Shown here: positions 51,017 through 59,669 of the stretch, in pieces | Numbering within the stretch: the stretch's first letter is position 1 | Layout of the letters: each line of letters starts with the position of its first letter | Source: Novosphingobium flavum | Lineage (GTDB): Bacteria; Pseudomonadota; Alphaproteobacteria; Sphingomonadales; Sphingomonadaceae | Direction: 5' to 3' | Length of the DNA: 64,000 bases | Assembly (NCBI RefSeq): GCF_014230315.1 | Contig: NZ_JACLAW010000002.1 | Span: forward strand, 248,001-312,000 | Translations under genes and position numbers: made by a program | Notes under the pieces: generated by a model | Database searches by the model: none | Told to the model about the DNA's origin: nothing | What the model saw: only the letters and a program-made list of their open reading frames with translations

Positions 51017-51706
51017 ATGCGTGAGATCATCTTCGACACCGAAACCACCGGTCTCGACCCCAAGACGGGTGATCGCCTGGTGGAAATAGGCTGCGTCGAG
51101 CTGGTCAACCGGGTTCCTACCGGCGCCGTCTACCACGCCTATTTCAATCCCCAGCGCGATATGCCGGCAGAGGCCGAGGCGGTACACGGGCTTTCCGCGG
51201 CTTTCCTGGCGGACAAGCCGCTGTTCGCGGACAAGTGCGGCGAGTTCATCGATTTCATCGGCGATTCGCCGCTGGTGGCCCACAATGCCGGATTCGACTT
51301 CGGGTTCATCAATTTTGAGCTTGCGCAATGCGGGCAGGAGCCGGTGTGCCACAGCCGGATGGTGGACACGGTCAAGATCGCGCGGATGCGGCACCCGGGG
51401 GCGAAGAACTCGCTCGATGCGCTGTGCACCCGCTACGGGATCGATCGCAGCCACCGCACCAAACACGGCGCTCTGCTCGACGCGGAGCTGCTCGCGCAGG
51501 TCTACGTCGAGCTGACCGGCGGTCGCCAGATCGGGCTCGAACTGGCCGCCGACGCCGCCGACCCGATCGTGGCCCAGGTCACGGTCGTCACGCGCGAACG
51601 GGTTTTCCGTCCGGCCCGTCCCCATGGGGCGAGCGAGGCGGAACTGGCGGCTCACGCCGCGTTTCTGGAGACGGTCAAGGCGCCGCTCTGGAGCGGGGGA
51701 GCCTGA
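51017..51706 (+). CDS. dnaQ: DNA polymerase III epsilon subunit (proofreading exonuclease)
   Basis: 229 aa DEDDh exonuclease. ExoI EIIFDTETTGLDP, ExoII PLVAHNAGFDFGFI and ExoIII HRTKHGALLDAELLAQVY are complete. The C-terminal 45 residues carry no clear clamp-binding motif by eye. The ATG at 51017 follows the coaE stop; the longest frame starts inside coaE. The gene is at the conserved place in the origin cluster ppsR-maf-aroE-coaE-dnaQ. Confidence 0.95.
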   Translation: MREIIFDTETTGLDPKTGDRLVEIGCVELVNRVPTGAVYHAYFNPQRDMPAEAEAVHGLSAAFLADKPLFADKCGEFIDFIGDSPLVAHNAGFDFGFINFELAQCGQEPVCHSRMVDTVKIARMRHPGAKNSLDALCTRYGIDRSHRTKHGALLDAELLAQVYVELTGGRQIGLELAADAADPIVAQVTVVTRERVFRPARPHGASEAELAAHAAFLETVKAPLWSGGA

Positions 51707-51726
51707 ATACGTAAGGAGAAGTATCA

Positions 51727-52308
51727 ATGGACATTCGCGTCTCGGGTCATCAGGTCGTCACCGGTGAAGCCCTGCAGCAGCATGCCAACGAGCGGCTGGC
51801 CGCGGTTGTCGACAAGTACTTCAACCGGGCCCTGTCCAGTCAGGTGACCTTCAATCGCGCGCCCGCCGGGGCCTTTCGCTGCGATATCGTGACTCACGTG
51901 ATGCACGGGATGATCCTCAAGGGCGCGGCCATAGCCCATGATGCCCATGCCGCGCTCGACCAAGCGGCGGAAAAGGTCGACAAGCAGCTCAGGCGCTACA
52001 AGCGGAGGCTGAAGGACCGGCACGAGCAATCGACCTTCGCGGTGAAGACCGAGGAGGCCGCCTACGAGGAAGCCGCCTATGTCGTCTTCGCCGAGCCCGA
52101 GGTCGAAGCCGAGGAAGTCTCGCTCGATGCCCCGCTGGTCATCGCCGAGACCAAGGTCGACGTGCCCGAGGCGACCGTTTCCGACGCGGTGATGATGCTG
52201 GACCTGCGCAATACCAACGCCTTGCTCTTCAAAAACGCTGGCACCGGAGGGTATAATATGGTTTACCGCCGCGGCGATGGATCGATCGGCTGGGTCGAGC
52301 CATCCTGA
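51727..52308 (+). CDS. hpf: ribosome hibernation promoting factor, long form
   Basis: 193 aa. An S30AE-type N-terminal domain (about 1-100: DIRVSGHQVVTGEALQQHANERL, AHAALDQAAEKVDKQLRRYKRRLK), an acidic linker, and a C-terminal dimerisation domain (SDAVMMLDLRNTNALLFKN ... YRRGDGSIGWVEP). The long form makes 100S ribosome dimers in stationary phase. It starts 20 bp after dnaQ; ptsN, a common partner, follows. Confidence 0.93.
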   Translation: MDIRVSGHQVVTGEALQQHANERLAAVVDKYFNRALSSQVTFNRAPAGAFRCDIVTHVMHGMILKGAAIAHDAHAALDQAAEKVDKQLRRYKRRLKDRHEQSTFAVKTEEAAYEEAAYVVFAEPEVEAEEVSLDAPLVIAETKVDVPEATVSDAVMMLDLRNTNALLFKNAGTGGYNMVYRRGDGSIGWVEPS

Positions 52309-52432
52309 CGCGCAACCGCGCGCCATCCCAGGCGTTTCCCAGGAGGAGGGGCCCGGCCTAGCCGGGTAAGCGGCGGCACGGGCGGCATCGGCTGATGCCG
52401 CGCGCGCCGCATGACAGGCGACACGAACAGCA

Positions 52433-52894
52433 ATGAGTGCTCTTTTCACCCTTCTTCCCGAAGCCGTCGGCACGATTGGCGCCAATGACAAGGATGCCAT
52501 CCTGCGCCAGCTGGCGGATCGCTTTGCCGGCGTCTACGGGCTCGATGCTTCCAATGTCCTCGAACGGATCGAGGAGCGCGAGCGCCTCGGCAGCACCGGG
52601 TTCGGGCGCGGCGTGGCCATTCCCCACGCGCGGATCGATGGCCTGTCCCGCCCGGTCGCGGTGTTTCTGCGGCTCGAACAGCCGGTCGCCTTCGAAGCGG
52701 CCGACGGCATGCCGGTCGACATTGTCTTCGGCCTGCTCTCCCCGGAACAGGCGGGTGCGGCGCACCTTCATGCCCTCGCCGCGATCTCGCGGCTGATGCG
52801 CGACGAGCGGATGCACCATTCGCTGTCCGAGGCTCCGGGGGCCGAGGCGCTTTACGGGCTGCTCTGCAATGTCATCGACCGCGACGCCGCCTGA
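52433..52894 (+). CDS. ptsN: nitrogen-PTS EIIA protein
   Basis: 153 aa. EIIA-Ntr-like protein of the regulatory nitrogen PTS. The phosphorylated histidine is His65 in FGRGVAIPHARIDG; other parts are IEERERLGSTG and PVDIVFGLLSPEQAG. It controls potassium transport, stress and carbon/nitrogen balance in proteobacteria. Its end overlaps the thioesterase start by 26 bp. hpf-ptsN is a recurrent neighbourhood. Confidence 0.93.
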   Translation: MSALFTLLPEAVGTIGANDKDAILRQLADRFAGVYGLDASNVLERIEERERLGSTGFGRGVAIPHARIDGLSRPVAVFLRLEQPVAFEAADGMPVDIVFGLLSPEQAGAAHLHALAAISRLMRDERMHHSLSEAPGAEALYGLLCNVIDRDAA

Positions 52895-53360
52895 CACGGG
52901 CGGTGCCGGCGACGTTCCCGGCGCTTCGCTCCATTGGCGGGCGCTGGAGAACCTCTATGCCGCCGCGCCGATCAACCACCTGTTCAATTCGCACCTCGCG
53001 ATAACCGCCGAGGGCGCGGCACGGATCACCTTCACCATCGACGAGCGCGTGCACCATGCCGCCGGCGCGGCGCATGGCACGATCTACTTCAAGATGCTCG
53101 ACGATGCCGCCTTCTACGCGGCCAATACCCTGATCACCGACCGCTTCCTGCTGACGACCTCGTTCAACCTGCACTTCGTCCGGCCGGTCCGCTACGGCAT
53201 GGTCGTGGCCGAGGGACGCTGGATCAGCGGCCGCCGCCGGGTGCTGGTCGCCGAAAGCCGCCTGCTCGACGACGAGGGCGAGGAGATCGGCCGGGGGACG
53301 GGCACCTTCATGCGCTCGCACATCCCGCTCTCGGGCCTGCCGGGCTACCGGCTTGACTGA
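52869..53360 (+). CDS. PaaI-type thioesterase (hotdog fold)
   Basis: 163 aa. Hotdog protein: ITFTIDERVHHAAGAAHGTIYFKMLDDAAFYAANTL is the helix and turn with catalytic residues of the PaaI group, followed by TTSFNLHFVRPVRYGMVVAEGRW and RRRVLVAESRLLDDEGEEIGRG. Probably hydrolyses an acyl-CoA; substrate unknown. Overlaps ptsN at the 5' side and the DUF1491 gene at the 3' side. Confidence 0.85.
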   Translation: MSSTATPPDTGGAGDVPGASLHWRALENLYAAAPINHLFNSHLAITAEGAARITFTIDERVHHAAGAAHGTIYFKMLDDAAFYAANTLITDRFLLTTSFNLHFVRPVRYGMVVAEGRWISGRRRVLVAESRLLDDEGEEIGRGTGTFMRSHIPLSGLPGYRLD

Positions 53361-53709
53361 CTCTTCCGAGGAAGCCCGGCTACCGGCCCATATCGAGGTC
53401 GGCGGCCTGCTGCGCCGGGTCCAGCAGGAAGGGGGTTTCGGCATGGTCCTGGCCAAGGGCGAGCCGGAGGCAGGCACGATTCTTATCGTCCTCGTGGAAA
53501 ACGGCAGCGACCAGCGCGCCTGGGAACGGATGCCCGATCCCTCCGGCGGACGGCGCTGGACCCTGTCGCGCGCCGAGTCGCGCGAGGAGCCCGGAGCCTT
53601 CTCGGAGTGGCTTGACCGCCGCCGCCGGCAGGACCCCGACCTGTGGATCGTCGAACTGGACATCCCGAAGCCCGAACGCTTCATCCCGGGGCGGCCGAAT
53701 CCGGGTTGA
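53353..53709 (+). CDS. DUF1491 family protein
   Basis: 118 aa. Alphaproteobacterial family of unknown function: ARLPAHIEVGGLLRRVQQEGGFGMVLAKGE, AWERMPDPSGGRRW and the signature DPDLWIVELDIP. Start is a TTG at 53353 overlapping the thioesterase end by 8 bp, the last gene of a chain from hpf or ptsN. Function unknown. Confidence 0.82.
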   Translation: MTDSSEEARLPAHIEVGGLLRRVQQEGGFGMVLAKGEPEAGTILIVLVENGSDQRAWERMPDPSGGRRWTLSRAESREEPGAFSEWLDRRRRQDPDLWIVELDIPKPERFIPGRPNPG

Positions 53710-53907
53710 CATTGCTGCGCCGCAAAACCAAACGGCCGCCTCCACTTATGCGCAGGCGGTCGACGGGGCACAAAGGCACCTAGACTGGCACGCAGACGGG
53801 GGGCAGCCGGCGGGTTTTCCGGCGACGGACGATGGGGGTCTTTCCAGAACCTGATCGTTGATCGACGCACCCGCGCGGGCGAGCTCACCGCCGATAAAGA
53901 CGTTGCT

Positions 53908-54588
53908 ATGAGCCGTAAGCTCGATATCGCCAGTGCCATCGCCGTGGCACTCACTCTTGGGTTTACCCTTGTCAGCGCCGATGGTTCCGGCGCCGCCGCC
54001 GAAGCGAGAAACCCGGTTTCCGCTCGTCAGGCGATTCTCCCGCAAGGCGCTGCCGCATCGGCCGCCGCGGGGACCCCCGACAATATTCTTCCTGCTTCCT
54101 ATCCCGAGCTGGCCGCGCCGCGCGTCAATCCGCGCGATGAAATGCCGCCGCCGCCGGTGACGGAAGCCGATGACGCCGATAGCCTGGCTGAACTCGTGTC
54201 CGAGCAGTCCGCTGCCGTCGAACCCTCGCGCGAGCTGGAATGCCTTGCCGGCGCGATCTATTTCGAAGCCAAGAGCGAAACCCTCGAAGGTCAGCTGGCT
54301 GTCGGCCGCGTGGTGGTCAACCGCGCACGTTCGGGCCGCTTCCCGGCCTCCTACTGCGGCGTGGTCTATCAGCCCTCGCAGTTCTCCTTCATTCGCGGCA
54401 ATGCGATGCCCAGCTTCAATCGCAGCTCCACCGCGTGGCAGCGGGCCGTTGCCCTGGCCCAGATCGCCGACGAAGGCTCGTGGACCAGCCAGGCCGAAGG
54501 CGCCCTCTACTTTCACGCCGCGCGCGTCTCGCCGGGCTGGCGGATGAAGCGCGTCGCCCGGATCGACAATCACGTTTTCTACCGTTGA
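53908..54588 (+). CDS. cell-wall hydrolase (SleB-like)
   Basis: 226 aa. A signal peptide (about 1-29), a Pro/Ala-rich linker, and a C-terminal SleB/hydrolase-2 domain: ECLAGAIYFEAKSETLEGQLAVGRVVVNRAR (catalytic glutamate), FPASYCGVVYQPSQFSF, AVALAQIADEGS, and ALYFHAARVSPGW. It acts as a muramidase-like or transglycosylase enzyme on peptidoglycan. The 198 bp gap upstream shows nothing I recognise. It is followed by an intrinsic terminator and repeat copy E. Confidence 0.88.
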   Translation: MSRKLDIASAIAVALTLGFTLVSADGSGAAAEARNPVSARQAILPQGAAASAAAGTPDNILPASYPELAAPRVNPRDEMPPPPVTEADDADSLAELVSEQSAAVEPSRELECLAGAIYFEAKSETLEGQLAVGRVVVNRARSGRFPASYCGVVYQPSQFSFIRGNAMPSFNRSSTAWQRAVALAQIADEGSWTSQAEGALYFHAARVSPGWRMKRVARIDNHVFYR

Positions 54589-54615
54589 GCGCATAGCTTT
54601 TCGGGTCGCAGAAGG

Positions 54616-54646
54616 CCGCCGCTTCCCACCGGGAGGCGGCGGTTTT
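54616..54646 (+). terminator. intrinsic terminator of the cell-wall hydrolase gene
   Basis: 12 bp stem CCGCCGCTTCCC/GGGAGGCGGCGG (one U-G pair), 3-base loop, then TTTT. 27 bases after the stop. Confidence 0.9.
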
Positions 54647-54657
54647 CGTTTGCGGGC

Positions 54658-54815
54658 TGGCGCGAAGCAGGATGAAAACAATGAGTTGTGCAGGGGTTAA
54701 TACCCCTGCACCCCGAAACGTCTTCCGGCGATGGGGCAGTCTGAAAGGCTGCCTTGCGCACTCCATCGGCGCCGGGAGACGGGGTTGGGGTCTGGGGCCT
54801 ATGGCCCCGGAGTCT
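54658..54815 (+). repeat. mosaic intergenic repeat, copy E
   Basis: Between the convergent hydrolase and xthA genes. Starts with GGCGCGAAGCAGG, then ACAATGAGTTGTGCAGGGGT/ACCCCTGCA (hairpin 54689-54710), GTCTTCCGGCG as in copy C, and TCTGGGGCC/GGCCCCGGA (about 54791-54811). Plus orientation. Confidence 0.8.
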
Positions 54816-54847
54816 TCCCCTTCATTTCCTGCTTTAGGACTGCCGCC

Positions 54848-55636
54848 TCATTCAACCCGCAGGTCGACCCACACCGGGGTGTGGTCGCTGGCCTTTTCCC
54901 GGCCGCGGTATTCCTTGTCGACGCCCGCGGCGATCAGACGGTCGGCCAGTTCGGGCGAGAGCAGGGCGTGGTCGATGCGGAAGCCGTGGTCGCGCTGCCA
55001 TGCCCCGGCCTGATAGTCCCAGAAGGTCCAGACCCCGCCGCGCGGGTTGAGCGTGTCGATCGCGTCGGTCCAGCCGTCGGCGAGGAGGCGGGCATAGGCA
55101 TCGCGGGATTCGGGCTGCATCAGGGCGTCGGCTTCCATCGCCTTGGGCGACCAGACGTCCTTGTCTTCCGGGATGACGTTGAAATCGCCGGTGACGATGG
55201 CAGGCAGTTCCTCGGCGGCGATCTCGGCCATCCGGGCGCGCAGGCGCTCCATCCACCTCAGCTTGTAGTCGAACTTGGGGCCGGGCACCGGGTTGCCGTT
55301 GGGCAGGTAGATGCCCGCGACGCGCAGGCCGAACACGTCCGCCTCGAGATAGCGCGAGTGGAGATCCTCCGGATCGCCGGCCAGCCCGCGCTGGACCTCG
55401 ACCGGCTGCTGCCCGTCGGCCAGCATGGCCACGCCGTTGAAGCCCTTCTGGCCATGCCAGATCGCGCCGTAGCCGATCTTCTCGAACTCGGCGGCGGGGA
55501 AGCCTTCGTCCTGGGTCTTGATCTCCTGTAGGCAGGCGACCGAAGGCCGCGTTTCCTCCAGCCATTCGAGCAGGCGCGGCAGGCGCGCCTTGATTCCGTT
55601 GATGTTGAACGAGGCGACCCTGATCTTGCCGGGCAT
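54848..55636 (-). CDS. xthA: exodeoxyribonuclease III
   Basis: 262 aa. AP endonuclease/3'-exonuclease of base excision repair. Motifs RVASFNINGIKARLPRLLEWL, CLQEIKTQDEGFP, GVAMLADG, YLPNGNPVPGPKFDYKL, VTGDFNVIPEDKDVW and the C-terminal KASDHTPVWVDL with the catalytic Asp and His. Its start overlaps the erpA stop by one base (TGATG), so co-transcribed. Confidence 0.95.
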   Translation of the reverse strand: MPGKIRVASFNINGIKARLPRLLEWLEETRPSVACLQEIKTQDEGFPAAEFEKIGYGAIWHGQKGFNGVAMLADGQQPVEVQRGLAGDPEDLHSRYLEADVFGLRVAGIYLPNGNPVPGPKFDYKLRWMERLRARMAEIAAEELPAIVTGDFNVIPEDKDVWSPKAMEADALMQPESRDAYARLLADGWTDAIDTLNPRGGVWTFWDYQAGAWQRDHGFRIDHALLSPELADRLIAAGVDKEYRGREKASDHTPVWVDLRVE

Positions 55637-55971
55637 CAGACGGCGAAGCTCGACCCGCAGCCACAGGACGCGGCAGCCTGGGGATTTTCCACCCGAAAGG
55701 CCGCGCCGCCCAGCGATTCGACATAGTCGACCACCGAGCCCGAAATCAGGTCGAGGCTCATCGGATCGACCACCAGGGCGACGCCGTCGGTCTCGCTCAC
55801 GCTGTCATCCGCTTCCGCCGTGTCGGCGAGGGCGAACTTGTACTGGAAACCCGAACAGCCGCCTCCTTCCACGCTCAGGCGCAGGATCGCAGGCTTGCCC
55901 TGCTTGGCGGCAATGGCGGCGACGCGCTTGGCGGCAGCCGGGCTGAGGGTAAGGGCGGGGTTTTCCATCAT
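55636..55971 (-). CDS. erpA: iron-sulfur cluster insertion protein ErpA
   Basis: 111 aa A-type carrier. The three cluster cysteines are in GGGCSGFQYKF and SCGCGSSF, the family pattern. It passes Fe-S clusters to target enzymes. Two ATG codons at 55971 and 55968 give an MM start; either is possible. The gene is upstream of xthA in one unit. Confidence 0.93.
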   Translation of the reverse strand: MMENPALTLSPAAAKRVAAIAAKQGKPAILRLSVEGGGCSGFQYKFALADTAEADDSVSETDGVALVVDPMSLDLISGSVVDYVESLGGAAFRVENPQAAASCGCGSSFAV

Positions 55972-56032
55972 CCGCCGATGTAGGAGCCCGCAGGCCCGGC
56001 GGCAACCGTCCAGCGGGCTTTGGGCGCCAACC

Positions 56033-56464
56033 CTAGGCGGTCTGGATGTAATTCCGCATGGCCTCGGCTTCGGCCTCGATCGCGTCGATGCGGAATTTCA
56101 CGAGGTCGCCGATCGAGATCAGGCCGACGAGGGCGCCCTCGTGGATCACCGGCAGGTGGCGGATGCGGCGCTGCGTCATCAGGGCGAGGGCTTCGAGCAC
56201 GGACACTTCATGCGTGGCGGTGAAGGGATTGGCGGTCATCACCTCGCGCACCGGGCGGTCGAGCGCGGTGCCGCCTTCCTTCGCGGCGCAGTAAATCAGG
56301 TCGCGTTCGGAAAAGATGCCGACCAGCTTTTCGCCGTCCAGCACCGGCAGGGCGCCGATCCGGTTGGCGGCCAGGATGGCCACGGCCTGCTGGACCGACA
56401 TGTCGGCCGTGGCGGAGAAGACCTCGGTGATCTTCTTGCCGGCCAGAACGCGCGCAATGGTCAT
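56033..56464 (-). CDS. CBS domain protein
   Basis: 143 aa made of two CBS motifs: MTIARVLAGKKITEVFSATADM ... GIFSERDLIY and VREVMTANPFTATHEVSVLEAL ... IRHLPVIHEGALVGLISIGDLVK. Such small proteins bind adenosine nucleotides and can act as energy sensors; the partner here is unknown. Stands alone after erpA with a 61 bp gap. Confidence 0.92.
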   Translation of the reverse strand: MTIARVLAGKKITEVFSATADMSVQQAVAILAANRIGALPVLDGEKLVGIFSERDLIYCAAKEGGTALDRPVREVMTANPFTATHEVSVLEALALMTQRRIRHLPVIHEGALVGLISIGDLVKFRIDAIEAEAEAMRNYIQTA

Positions 56465-56607
56465 CGTTCAGCTCTCCCTCTTATCCCTGAGCGGCAGGAT
56501 GACACTTTTCCGGGCCTCGCGCCAGATGGAGCCCACCCGATTCGGCGGGTTGGAAATTCGCCTCGGCAGGAGTTGCAAGGGCCGGCGGGGAAGGCCATCT
56601 GAAGGGA

Positions 56608-56907
56608 ATGCCGGTGCCTTCCTCCCCGCTGGACGATCCCCGCAACGCGGCCCATGCCTGGGCGCGCTTCCGCCGCATTTTCCGGGCCATGGCCTGGGTC
56701 ACGGCGGCGGTGGTCGCGGCGGTGCTGGCGCTGCTCTACTGGCTCGAGGGGTTCGTCTCGATCAACCTGTTCATCGCCGCCGCGCTGGGCATTGGCGGGA
56801 TGATGCTGCTCACCGCAGCGCTGATGGGGCTCGTCTTCCTCTCCAGCGGCACCGGGCACGATGCCGCGGTGGTGGACCCGCTGAGCGATGAGGATCAGGC
56901 GGGGTAG
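56608..56907 (+). CDS. small membrane protein of unknown function
   Basis: 99 aa, with two hydrophobic segments (about 27-45 and 52-80) and a short acidic tail. Family not recognised, though it reads like other sphingomonad small membrane proteins. Its start ATG at 56608 is preceded by GAAGGGA. Its last 13 bp overlap the convergent ferredoxin gene, so the tail is real coding in both strands or the end of one gene is mis-set. Confidence 0.65.
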   Translation: MPVPSSPLDDPRNAAHAWARFRRIFRAMAWVTAAVVAAVLALLYWLEGFVSINLFIAAALGIGGMMLLTAALMGLVFLSSGTGHDAAVVDPLSDEDQAG

Positions 56908-57260
56908 AGCCGGAAATCCTCGACCGGAACCCCGCCGACGAGATGCTCCTGGATGATCCGTTCGAGCGCTTCGGGGGTGCAGGAGTGATACCAGACCCCG
57001 TCCGGCCAGACGACCGCCACCGGCCCTGCCGCGCAGATCTTGAGGCAATCGGCCTTGGTCCGCGCAATGCCGCCGCTGCGGTCGAGCCCGAGCTGCTTGA
57101 GCCGCTTCTTGAGGAATTTCCACGCGGGCGCGCCGACTTCGGGCGAGCAGCATTCGCCCTTCTGCGGCTCGGCGCAGAGGAAGATGTGCCGCGTGATCCC
57201 GTCGCCGCCGTTGATGGTCAGGGCCTCGCGGGCGCGGGCAAGCTCGGCGGGATCGTTCAT
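56895..57260 (-). CDS. (2Fe-2S) ferredoxin domain protein
   Basis: 121 aa thioredoxin-like ferredoxin. Cysteines in [14 protein letters not shown] and [13 protein letters not shown] form the 2Fe-2S site, and [21 protein letters not shown] is the conserved C-terminal part. Electron carrier, role unknown. Overlaps the thioesterase start by 4 bp upstream. Confidence 0.88.
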   Translation of the reverse strand: MNDPAELARAREALTINGGDGITRHIFLCAEPQKGECCSPEVGAPAWKFLKKRLKQLGLDRSGGIARTKADCLKICAAGPVAVVWPDGVWYHSCTPEALERIIQEHLVGGVPVEDFRLYPA

Positions 57261-57685
57261 GAACGCAGCTCCAGCGCGGCCATGGCCGGCCGCCAGTGAT
57301 CGGGAATCGGCACGGGCCGCTCGCCGTCGGTAAGGACCACCACCGTGGTTGCGATGGCCACTGCGCGGCCCTCCTGCCGGGCGAGCTGGAGCAGGGTCAT
57401 GCTGGTGCGGCCCACCGCGATCACCGCCGAATGCAGGGTCAGCGGCGCCGGGTAATGGGCCTGGCCGAGATAATCGATCGTGAAGTTGACGATCATCACC
57501 GCCAGGCTGCCGATCCAGCCGGAATCAAGCTCATGGACCAGCCGCGCCCGCGAATCCTCGAACAGGGCCGCCATGGCGATGTTGTTGACGTGGCGGTTGG
57601 GGTCGAGATCGGCGTAGCGGGTCGCCACGTCACGAGCGTGCGGATAGCGCGCGGGATCGAGCAGGGCGGGATCGGGCTTGGCCAT
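57257..57685 (-). CDS. acyl-CoA thioesterase, 4HBT type
   Basis: 142 aa hotdog protein. [28 protein letters not shown] contains the catalytic region of the 4-hydroxybenzoyl-CoA thioesterase group, then [18 protein letters not shown]. Substrate unknown. 31 bp after popZ, in one run with the ferredoxin gene. Confidence 0.88.
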   Translation of the reverse strand: MAKPDPALLDPARYPHARDVATRYADLDPNRHVNNIAMAALFEDSRARLVHELDSGWIGSLAVMIVNFTIDYLGQAHYPAPLTLHSAVIAVGRTSMTLLQLARQEGRAVAIATTVVVLTDGERPVPIPDHWRPAMAALELRS

Positions 57686-57716
57686 GGTCGGGTCTTGCCG
57701 GCGAAACCCGCCGCGT

Positions 57717-58154
57717 TCAGCCCTTCTTGCCTACGATCCGGCTGATCTCGGCCGCGACCAGCCGTTCCACCAGCGGCGGCAGGTTCTTGTCGAGCCAGTC
57801 GGCCAGCATCGGGCGCAGCATGTCGCGCACCAGCCCTTCGAGCGAAGTCTCGCCCGAGCGGACGATCTGCGGGGCCACCCCCGGCGCGGAAATCGTGGCG
57901 AGGGCGGCAAGCGATTCGCGCATCGAGGAGATGGCGGCATCGGCAATCAGTGGCGCGGGATCGGCCAGGACCGACGATTCGGAGAGGTCGAGCACTTCGT
58001 CCTCCTCCTCCTCGTCATAGGAGTCGTCGAGGGCGGCAGGCTGGCCCGCCGGAACGGTCGGGCGGCCAGTTTCGGCGGCGCGATTGTCACGCGCGATGAC
58101 TTTCTTGATCGATTCGAGAATTTCCTCGACCGAAGGTTCGCTCGTCTGGCGCAT
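57717..58154 (-). CDS. popZ: polar organising protein PopZ (DUF2497)
   Basis: 145 aa. PopZ forms a polar network that binds ParB and holds the origin at the pole. The N-terminal client-binding helix EPSVEEILESIKKVIARDN is clear; a Pro-containing acidic segment (DDSYDEEEEDEVLDL) is the linker; the C-terminal assembly region is LEGLVRDMLRPMLADWLDKNLPPLVERLVAAEISRI. The linker is short against the Caulobacter protein. I use the ATG at 58154 (MRQTSEPS); one nine bases upstream is possible. The tolC stop lies at its start. Popz with parA, parB, parS and oriC in one window is notable. Confidence 0.9.
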   Translation of the reverse strand: MRQTSEPSVEEILESIKKVIARDNRAAETGRPTVPAGQPAALDDSYDEEEEDEVLDLSESSVLADPAPLIADAAISSMRESLAALATISAPGVAPQIVRSGETSLEGLVRDMLRPMLADWLDKNLPPLVERLVAAEISRIVGKKG

Positions 58155-58159
58155 CGCGA

Positions 58160-59668
58160 TCAATTCCCCGCCTTGTTCTGGGCTTGAATCGAAGCCCCTG
58201 ATGCCGCGGCATCTTTTGCGGAAATTGAACCGTCCTGCGCGGGCGTGTCAACCGTTCGTGTTGACCGGGCAACCGGCGCGGGATCGCGCGACCAGTCGAA
58301 AATGTCGCTCCGCACCCGGCGGTAATTGATTTCCGGGTCGTAAAGCATGCCCCCTTCGAGCCCGAGATCGCGCGCCTGGGCCTTGCCCATCGCGGCCAGC
58401 AGGCTGAAGCCCGCGACATAGGCATTGCGGCGGGCGCGAACCAGCACGACCTGCGCGTTGAGCAGTTCCTGCTCGGCGTTGAGAATGTCGAGAATCGTGC
58501 GGTTGCCGACCGAGTTTTCCGCCCGCACGCCCTCAAGGCTGAGGCTCGCGGCATCGACGGCGGACTGGCTGGACGTGATCACGTCGTTCGCCGCTTTCCA
58601 CTGCTGGTAGTAGGTGCGCACCGTGGCGATCACCGCGCGCTCGGCGCCGATTTCCTGCTCCAGCGTGGCCCCTTCGCGGGCTTGGGCCTGGCGCTGCTGG
58701 GCGGCGGGCAGGCCGCCCTGGAACAGCGGAATCGTGGCGCGCACCCCTGCCTGGGCCGTGGTCGAACGCTGCTGGAACAGCGGCGCGGCCGAGCCGCCGA
58801 GCGTGTCGAGATAGTCGCTGTAGGCCGCCCCCGAAAAGACGCTGACCTTCGGCAGCCGTCCGGCGCCGGCGGCGCTGCTGTCAAACCCGGCGGCCTTGCT
58901 GCGTTCGTGCGCGGCGATCAGGTCGGGATTGGATTCGAGCGCGACGGACACGGCCTCCTCGGGGCTGGCGGGCATGCCGGGCAGCGGCGGCGGCGGCTGG
59001 AGGTCGGCCGGGACCTTGCCGACGAGGCTGATGTAGTTTTCCCGGCTGCCGGCCAGCGTCGCCTCGGCCGTGCGCAGGTCGCTGCGCGCCTGGGCGAGGC
59101 GGGCCTGGGACTGGGCGACGTCGGTGCGGGTGAGGTCGCCGATCTCGAAGCGGTCGCGGGTCGCGGTCAGGTTGACGTCGAGCACCTCGACGTTGTTGCG
59201 GTTGAGGCCGACGATCGCCTGATCGCGGATCACGTCGAGATAGGCGGCGACGACCTGGGAAAAGATCCCGCTCTCGGTCCCGCGCAGGTCCGCCCGTCCG
59301 GCCACGACCCGGGTTTCGGCCGCGCGCACCGAATTCTTCACCGCGCCGCCGGAATAGACCGGGACCGAAAGGCTGGCCGACAGGTCGACCGAGCGCGTCG
59401 GGGCGGTCGAATCCTCGGTGCTGCGCTTGACGTATTCGGTGTAGCTGGCGGTGCTGCCGAGCGAGGGCAGGCCCGCTGCGCGGGCGATCGGCACGGCCGC
59501 GTCAACCGCGCGCTGGTTGGCCCGCGCGGCCTCGAGCGTGGGGTTGGTCTGGTAAGCGGAGGCCAGCGCGTCGCGCAGGTCGTCGGCCCGCAGCGGCCCG
59601 CCCACGAGCATGGCGGCGAACAGGGCGGCGGGGCCGCCCAGCAGGATTGCGCGCCCCTCCGGCCTCAT
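58160..59668 (-). CDS. tolC: TolC family outer-membrane channel
   Basis: 502 aa. Signal peptide (about 1-28), two repeats of alpha-helical barrel with FIEIGDLTRTDVAQSQARLAQARSDL-like segments and VGNRTILDILNAEQELLNAQVVLVRARRNAYVAGF at the C-terminal side, beta-barrel strands between. It is the exit duct for RND and type I export pumps; no pump gene is adjacent. It ends in the start of popZ and begins one base before the end of the pcm-like gene, so pcm-tolC-popZ are a unit. Confidence 0.92.
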   Translation of the reverse strand: MRPEGRAILLGGPAALFAAMLVGGPLRADDLRDALASAYQTNPTLEAARANQRAVDAAVPIARAAGLPSLGSTASYTEYVKRSTEDSTAPTRSVDLSASLSVPVYSGGAVKNSVRAAETRVVAGRADLRGTESGIFSQVVAAYLDVIRDQAIVGLNRNNVEVLDVNLTATRDRFEIGDLTRTDVAQSQARLAQARSDLRTAEATLAGSRENYISLVGKVPADLQPPPPLPGMPASPEEAVSVALESNPDLIAAHERSKAAGFDSSAAGAGRLPKVSVFSGAAYSDYLDTLGGSAAPLFQQRSTTAQAGVRATIPLFQGGLPAAQQRQAQAREGATLEQEIGAERAVIATVRTYYQQWKAANDVITSSQSAVDAASLSLEGVRAENSVGNRTILDILNAEQELLNAQVVLVRARRNAYVAGFSLLAAMGKAQARDLGLEGGMLYDPEINYRRVRSDIFDWSRDPAPVARSTRTVDTPAQDGSISAKDAAASGASIQAQNKAGN

Positions 59669-59669
59669 T

